This document shows, piece by piece, positions 58,301 to 62,635 of a stretch of 62,635 nucleotides of DNA (its first letter is position 1; each line of letters starts with the position of its first letter). The notes beneath the pieces are model-generated. The model searched no databases. It was not told the origin of the DNA and was given only the letters and a program-made list of their open reading frames with translations. The DNA comes from a virus. A program made the position numbers and the translations under genes. The stretch is from positions 1 through 62,635 of IMG/VR virus record IMGVR_UViG_3300042888_003244. One strand, written 5' to 3'.

Positions 58301-59297
58301 CTTCTGATATTACTTCTTGGTAAGAAAGGAAATCAATATTAGTTTCATTTTTACCTGCGATTGTATGGCCGATTAAGTCAAGTCTTCCGTTGAAGAAGTC
58401 TGTTTCTACTAAGTCACTATTAAACGCACAAAATATACCAGTTCTGTCTGTATCTCTATTTACTACTGTTTCGATGAAGACGTTTCTACCGTTTGCATCT
58501 CTAAAATATGGAATTAAAGAAAGTCCTTCGTAGAATGCTAAAAGCGTAATGTTTCTATCATTTGCGAATTCTCTAACTTTGTCTTTTCTAAGTCCTGTAG
58601 CATTGAAGTAAGCACTCCATCTAGAATCTACTGCTAAAGTTTTGTAGTCTGACCAATCACCACCAACTACAACAACATCAACCATATAGTCAGATGCGTA
58701 ATCATTAGTGCTAACATAAGGAGGCATTTTTTCTGCCGAACCATACCATTCGATAAGAGTTCTGTCAAATCCAGCTACTGCTGATTTGAAAACAAATACA
58801 GTTACGAATTTATCAGATAAGTTTGTTAAACTGAATGCTCTTTCAGAGTATCCTGTGTTATTTTTAGTAAGATTTATGAAAGACTCAGTGTCTCTTTTCC
58901 AGAAACCTGTAGTGTCAAAAAATCTTCTATAAGGACCAGTTCTTTCCACGTCGTTTAAAGTATCTGCAGAAGTAGATAGAGACTTATATTCAATAACGTC
59001 TAAATTATCGTCTGTAAGAAGCAAGTTTATTGCATAAACTGGGGCTGTCTCCAACATTTTAGAAACTGTTCTATGAAAGAACGAACCCTTTCTCTCCAAT
59101 CCTCTATCCAATTGACCGAATATTGCTTCTAAGTCAGTTGTGTTACTAACCATTATCGGTGTATTGACAGGTCCTTTTTTAGACACGCCTATTACCAAGT
59201 TTGTAAGTCCTTCAACAACTGGAGTCGCGATAACGGAGTTATCATATTCCTCTAGGAATATTCCTGGTCTTTTGTATTTTCCAATTTGAATTGCCAT
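55365..59297 (-). CDS. 18: Tail sheath protein (gp18-like), oversized
   Basis: Contractile sheath subunit. 1310 residues, about twice T4 gp18 (659). Conserved parts: the N-terminus IGKYKRPGIFLEEYDNSV and GVSKKGPVNTPIMVSN, and the C-terminal 230 residues with PSMKSFKNSSS, AEFIAKGGDPESGPAFLYS, PPASHAATTYMRKHT, RNRGNVIETENTAQT and LIELERELSRMLL, as in sheath assembly regions. Between them (about 350-1000) lies a large beta-rich insertion with no recognisable catalytic residues, probably extra surface domains. It is followed by a terminator and preceded by a short promoter-like motif (about 59327). Confidence 0.85.
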   Translation of the reverse strand: MAIQIGKYKRPGIFLEEYDNSVIATPVVEGLTNLVIGVSKKGPVNTPIMVSNTTDLEAIFGQLDRGLERKGSFFHRTVSKMLETAPVYAINLLLTDDNLDVIEYKSLSTSADTLNDVERTGPYRRFFDTTGFWKRDTESFINLTKNNTGYSERAFSLTNLSDKFVTVFVFKSAVAGFDRTLIEWYGSAEKMPPYVSTNDYASDYMVDVVVVGGDWSDYKTLAVDSRWSAYFNATGLRKDKVREFANDRNITLLAFYEGLSLIPYFRDANGRNVFIETVVNRDTDRTGIFCAFNSDLVETDFFNGRLDLIGHTIAGKNETNIDFLSYQEVISEEIEIVSNPLDLPGNVTALLGGSASWAYETGTHHAYETPKVKGWVTNGDERTSYFSEGYIYNVELAATFSYSTASIVATYSLMYPDYDAFVVVGDKQVPISGTATLSILGSNYVYSSTAATYSSAFVVDSTGKFKVVNSTNANNPSVASTDTVLASVKFRVLEQQITGTPVWTNVNLKQGGFNNFVFGTASGADYFIEAVTGATGSIKVTFTDTDSSINVKDYAQYRRFKMFNRLVDLIDSPNKVKMAMLKSFKKGLNNYKGDKISLADVSISNIVTSSTQDKSFELKLPFELADLQDILKGFLVFYTVDNEFILGAKGVKTQVEVADGNSFGVVGKYSKLYGRYYDGVVNTGDFFYANKTSKTILEKANATPYVAGAEYISDVYFFDGESAVTVFGLTAGVNVGPTSSAAGYDYIAFNAADLDELSLYDVISIKGAVTNTGTFTIISDNLFGTMDNGAGIFTHVYKVNEETSYERVQNVSIISDFNTKHYLKMYVDGEVLNVSFMDETFNSYEDVDIETAGTFEINSAITNYKQSLEIEYPAGYVEVPNKVLVAGARYTEVKVGDFLEAKYNELTLNIGQYPRKLTRIVSKRQYTGNADLVEITCDSEIKKVNFSGDWQTTRYKTVDNYATTYKAISLKGFRVREASLPDGTEARQNAVLNLVSKGTPLFKAITNKEALDFRYLIDSFGLGLTERSKQQLVDICGDRLDAFGFLNMPSMKSFKNSSSPTFVNAEGVLQAEFIAKGGDPESGPAFLYSFGDGAGTTCVGYFMPYLTVNDNGRPLDMPPASHAATTYMRKHTSNVGSITPWTIAAGVTNGRITNIAGLEMDFTPSDIEWLNGAQINPIVFKRNRGNVIETENTAQTLYKSALSYIHVREVLIELERELSRMLLDFQWRYNTPDIRAEIKLRADVICETYVSKNGLYNYFNKMDEENNTTEIIDNQIGVLDTYVEPIKGMGIIVNNVTILRTGAIAAGGFA

Positions 59298-59366
59298 ATT
59301 TTTTAGTTTAATTTTTTATAGTTAAAGTATATATAAAATGTAAAAAGCGATATTTTTCTCTTTTTT

Positions 59367-59909
59367 TTAAAAGGAGGTTATTTTTTTAGAAGAATCTTGC
59401 ATTTCTTTTTTTATTTCCTCCATTTTCTTTTTTTGTTCTGCGGTTGCAGTCAATAGGGCTTTTTTTAAATCGACAATCTCCTGAGTCTTTATCTTTTGAT
59501 TAGATTTTATGTCGTTTACGGTCTTTAATTTGGCGGAAGTGTCTACTTTCTGACTTGATAGTTGCTTTAAATCTTCTTCGTTTTTATAAAGATCATCATT
59601 GTACTTCATCAACTCATCTTGAACATACTTTATTTTCATTTGAAGGTTCATCATTCGTGTGTACTCTTCTATGAATGGATTATTCAAAAACTTTTTATTT
59701 ATTTCCTCTATCTTTTTATTTAATAACTCATTGTCTTTGTCACTTTTTAGATTCATGAAAGCTTTATCAAGTTCTGCCTTTACTGCAGGAAAATCTTTTA
59801 AACTTTTTTCAAGGTTATTAGTTTCTTCTTTGGCAAGTTTTACGTCAGGCTCATCAGTTATTTCGACTTCCACGTTTTCAAAACGTTTAAAATTCTTTAG
59901 ATATTTCAT
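59367..59909 (-). CDS. Coiled-coil protein with leader, 180 aa
   Basis: Starts MKYLKNFKRFENVEVEITDE, leader-like (V-x-E sites). The rest is a long, highly charged Lys/Glu helix with heptad pattern (about 28-175), including KAELDKAFMNLKSDKDNEL and LKKALLTATAEQKKKMEEI, suggesting a parallel coiled coil. No motif. The gene lies between the sheath and the large LysM-like structural gene; a fibre-linker or head/tail scaffold role is possible, but unknown. Confidence 0.65.
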   Translation of the reverse strand: MKYLKNFKRFENVEVEITDEPDVKLAKEETNNLEKSLKDFPAVKAELDKAFMNLKSDKDNELLNKKIEEINKKFLNNPFIEEYTRMMNLQMKIKYVQDELMKYNDDLYKNEEDLKQLSSQKVDTSAKLKTVNDIKSNQKIKTQEIVDLKKALLTATAEQKKKMEEIKKEMQDSSKKITSF

Positions 59910-59926
59910 TTTTTAAACACTTTTAT

Positions 59927-62635
59927 TTAAGCTCTGGTGATTTCAACTTTGCTCGCGTCACTTCCGTTAATCATATTTACGATCGTGGAAATTCCCGCCA
60001 CTTTGGCTATCTGCTTGTTTAGTTTTTCGACCTTCTCTTTGTCTTTACCTATTTCTTTTCCAAATTCTATCGCGTTGAAAAGAACGTTTTTGCCATCCAC
60101 CTCTTTTGTGATCCAATATGCTCCGATCACTTCTATTTTTTCGGTGGTGATTTTTTTCTGACCGTCCGCACTCATCATTCCGACTTCTATAGTACCTGGT
60201 GATAATAACAATTTCAAGAAATCATCTCTTTTAACTTTGGTGAAATGTGAAAGTGCTTTAGATTCTTTTACCTGTAAATCACCACCTACTAAATTATTAG
60301 CATGTCCTAAAACAGAGGCGTCTAGAAGAGGATTGAATGTGCCAAAGTTTTTACTACACTGCATATATGCATATGCACCATCTATCTCTTGAATGTAGAA
60401 TGCTCTCTGTGCCTCGTTGCCATCTTTGTCTTTTATCTTCAATACAAAAAACGTGTATTTTACAGGATAAACGGCTTTTTTACCATCGTCACTAACCGCG
60501 TTTTCACTTTTTGTGGCCTTTATCTTAGTAGCGCTTGCTTCTATCCCTTCTACAATCTCTTGGTTATTTTCTTCATCTTTTTCCAAAAATGTTCCTCCTT
60601 TGTTGATTGCAGTACCTATCTTCTCGTCCGGTTTTCCAAAGTATTCGTCTAAAAGCTCTGCTTGTTTTCCTCTTCCTGAATCACCATATCCACTTTTAGA
60701 TTTGTAAAGACTATCACCATCTAACATATCGGTCATGAACTTTCTCAGATTGGCACCACCGTTTGGTCTGATTTCGTTTCCTACTCTTAGGTTTGTCTTC
60801 GGGTCGAAGATGAATTCGTATTTTCTATCTTTCATTAAATCCAAAACTGCATTTTCCCAAACATCGAATATTTTGTCGTTTCTATAAGGACCTTTGTCTC
60901 CAAACGAAGTATATTCTGCTTCGGTACTTACACCAGGTCCGGTACTTCTTTTTGTTATGTATTTTGCCATATAAAGCTTGTATGCTCTGTTGAACAATTT
61001 CAATATCTCGATTATTGGATCGTATCCGTCTATTATGAATCCGTCTTTGTCTTTTTCTAACTTTTCGAAGTTTGCTCTAACTTTCTCAAACTCTGTTTTA
61101 TCCATTGTGTAGTCTTTTACATTTCTACACTTTCTCTCAAAGTAGTCTTGTATCCTTTCGACTCTAGACATACTAGATCTTGGATCACTTGCACTTGTAC
61201 TTCCTTGAGTTTCTGTTGACTCTGGAGTCTCTTCTGTAGTCACTGGTTCTTCTGCTTCTTTTATGTAAGACATGAATCTGTCGAATTTAAGCAATCTTCC
61301 TACAGGTTTACTACTGCTCTTCAATGCTTCGTTTAATTCCAACATAATAACACGCATTCCAGCTTGTATCTCCATTAATTTTGAGATATAAACACTTTCG
61401 TTTACCGATTCGTCAAGCTTGTCCAGGTCGGCTTTCATTTTATCTATGTTTGCTAGTATCTTCGCTTTTTTTGGGTTATCTTTTTTAAGTTCCAATGCTT
61501 TTTTAGTCGCACTTTCTATATCTTTTATAAGCTCGTCCTTTTTATATTTGGTCTCTCTTGCCTTTTGGTCTACATAAGGTGAAAGATCTGATTTTGAAAC
61601 TCCAAAAGAAATTTTCGAATCGTCGTACACAACAGATAGTGTATCTTCCTTTGGAAGTTTTCCACCTTCTGCGTCGTCTTTAGTTGCCCACTTTTTATCA
61701 TCGCCCATTTTCATTACATGAGTCTTCGAAACCAAAGTCACAACTCTCTTATCGCCTTTTCCGTCTGTGTATATGTATTTTTGACCAACGTTGTATTTGC
61801 TTTCCTTTTTCTTTTCCTCGCTTTGCTCTGAATACTCTGTCTTAACATTGACAATTGGATTTTTCATCAAAACCTTTAATGTCTCAACAAACTTTTTAAG
61901 CGGATCTGCCAATTCTCCTAAACCACCATAAAGATTCTTCCCATCAAACTGTAAAGCTCTCTTTGCGAATCTTGCGATTTTTTCCGCAACAACTTCAATC
62001 TTACCACCATTTGGATTTTTCTCACTTCTTGGCATTAGATATTCGTAAGACTCTTTATATAAAGAATCTTTTTCTTGAATCGTTTGCTTTTTGTCACCTA
62101 CCAAATACCTATTTATATTGTCGTATAAGGCCATTATGAGTGTATCGTTTTTACCATCTTTATGTTTGGCTAATAGTATTCTGACAAACTCTTCACTTAT
62201 TGGTAGCTTTTGGTCTTTTGTATCTATAAGAGATGTTATATCTTTTGTTAATTTTCCAAATGCTTGAGTCAAATGATCTTCTTCTTTATAGACATTATTT
62301 CCATCTACACTATTTCCTTGTTTCTCTAATACTAATTCAAGTCCTGCTTTTAAAGTTATCTTTTCCTTTTTAGTGTTAAGTTTCGTAGCAGCAGCGAGTG
62401 TTGCTTTCAATTCTAGTTCGTTTTTGGCAAAAATTTTATCAATATTTGCACTTGAAAAAGTAACTCCTTTGTTTATATCGGAGTTGTTCAGTATCGATGT
62501 TAATGTGTCACCTGCTACAGTTACATAAGGAACTGGTTTCTTTGCATCTGCCTCTTCTTTTTTGTTGAAGTTTAAAAGATTTACACTTTTGTAATTTTTT
62601 AAGATATAGTAAAGTGCACTTAGATTCTTAATCAT
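59927..62635 (-). CDS. Large structural protein with LysM-like domain and internal leader-like segment, 902 aa
   Basis: Starts MIKNLSALYYILKNY at the very end of the window (ATG 62635). About 35-105: LysM-like TVAGDTLTSILNNSDINK, then IDKIFAKNELELKATLAAAT and ITLKAGLELVLE. A helical Lys-rich middle follows, then at about 446-461 the block LLKFDRFMSYIKEAEE, which copies the shared leader with I-K-E in the middle of the protein. The C-terminal 440 residues are an acidic alpha/beta protein. Peptidoglycan binding is suggested by the LysM-like segment; a baseplate or virion role is inferred from the operon. Confidence 0.6.
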   Translation of the reverse strand: MIKNLSALYYILKNYKSVNLLNFNKKEEADAKKPVPYVTVAGDTLTSILNNSDINKGVTFSSANIDKIFAKNELELKATLAAATKLNTKKEKITLKAGLELVLEKQGNSVDGNNVYKEEDHLTQAFGKLTKDITSLIDTKDQKLPISEEFVRILLAKHKDGKNDTLIMALYDNINRYLVGDKKQTIQEKDSLYKESYEYLMPRSEKNPNGGKIEVVAEKIARFAKRALQFDGKNLYGGLGELADPLKKFVETLKVLMKNPIVNVKTEYSEQSEEKKKESKYNVGQKYIYTDGKGDKRVVTLVSKTHVMKMGDDKKWATKDDAEGGKLPKEDTLSVVYDDSKISFGVSKSDLSPYVDQKARETKYKKDELIKDIESATKKALELKKDNPKKAKILANIDKMKADLDKLDESVNESVYISKLMEIQAGMRVIMLELNEALKSSSKPVGRLLKFDRFMSYIKEAEEPVTTEETPESTETQGSTSASDPRSSMSRVERIQDYFERKCRNVKDYTMDKTEFEKVRANFEKLEKDKDGFIIDGYDPIIEILKLFNRAYKLYMAKYITKRSTGPGVSTEAEYTSFGDKGPYRNDKIFDVWENAVLDLMKDRKYEFIFDPKTNLRVGNEIRPNGGANLRKFMTDMLDGDSLYKSKSGYGDSGRGKQAELLDEYFGKPDEKIGTAINKGGTFLEKDEENNQEIVEGIEASATKIKATKSENAVSDDGKKAVYPVKYTFFVLKIKDKDGNEAQRAFYIQEIDGAYAYMQCSKNFGTFNPLLDASVLGHANNLVGGDLQVKESKALSHFTKVKRDDFLKLLLSPGTIEVGMMSADGQKKITTEKIEVIGAYWITKEVDGKNVLFNAIEFGKEIGKDKEKVEKLNKQIAKVAGISTIVNMINGSDASKVEITRA

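Overview
The window looks like part of a large, AT-rich genome of a contractile-tailed (myovirus) phage with T4-type replication and recombination genes, infecting a member of the Bacteroidota. The phage call rests on a tail sheath, tail tube, tape measure, baseplate hub and gp26-like protein, together with UvsW, UvsY, a gp47-type nuclease, a DnaG-type primase, a clamp-like protein and the C-terminal half of a family B DNA polymerase. The host call rests on A-rich leaders without Shine-Dalgarno sequences, a lipoprotein with a LASC lipobox, and a DUF6576-like ILDKI..G...LT..E..FL motif in three proteins. Terminase, portal and major capsid genes, an integrase, tRNAs and CRISPR arrays were not seen. 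No gene-free stretch exceeds 300 bases.

Layout: genes sit in 21 alternating strand blocks. Bases 1-7027 (-) carry a tail-tip GH19 hydrolase (cut by the window edge), the baseplate hub and UvsW. 7171-15854 (mostly +) carries ClpP, an acidic protein, a HAD hydrolase, unknown proteins, a cREC-type protein, primase and a holin-like protein. 15900-25976 carries the replication genes (polymerase fragment, clamp, UvsY) mixed with an M42 peptidase, an aminotransferase and small proteins. 26063-34616 carries an L,D-transpeptidase-like protein, a PPK2 polyphosphate kinase, a WYL-like protein, a lipoprotein, the endolysin and an RlaP-type nucleotidyltransferase. 34712-62635 is mainly virion structure: two fibre-like proteins, a modular tape measure, a 2003-residue structural giant, the gp47 nuclease, tail tube, gp26-like protein, a 1310-residue sheath and a LysM-like structural protein.

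Two systems stand out. First, more than a dozen otherwise unrelated proteins begin with the same short leader, roughly MK..(K)F..FI.E, which resembles the T4 capsid-targeting sequence and its gp21 cleavage site ((I/L)-x-E). If it works that way, these proteins are packaged with the DNA and injected. The set includes a polyphosphate kinase and a HAD hydrolase. Second, transcription looks very regular: the 11-mer TTTAATATATA (16 exact copies found by reading) sits just upstream of genes in the correct orientation, and every one of the ten convergent gene junctions holds a bidirectional hairpin terminator, often with the same CCACTCA/TGAGTGG stem.

The phage probably replicates and recombines like T4 with a split polymerase. 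It appears to carry RNA-end-processing functions (cREC, RlaP), to build an unusually long tail, and to lyse or enter the host with several cell-wall enzymes (two GH19 domains and one L,D-transpeptidase-like protein). Functions marked as inferred come from motifs read by eye, not from database searches.
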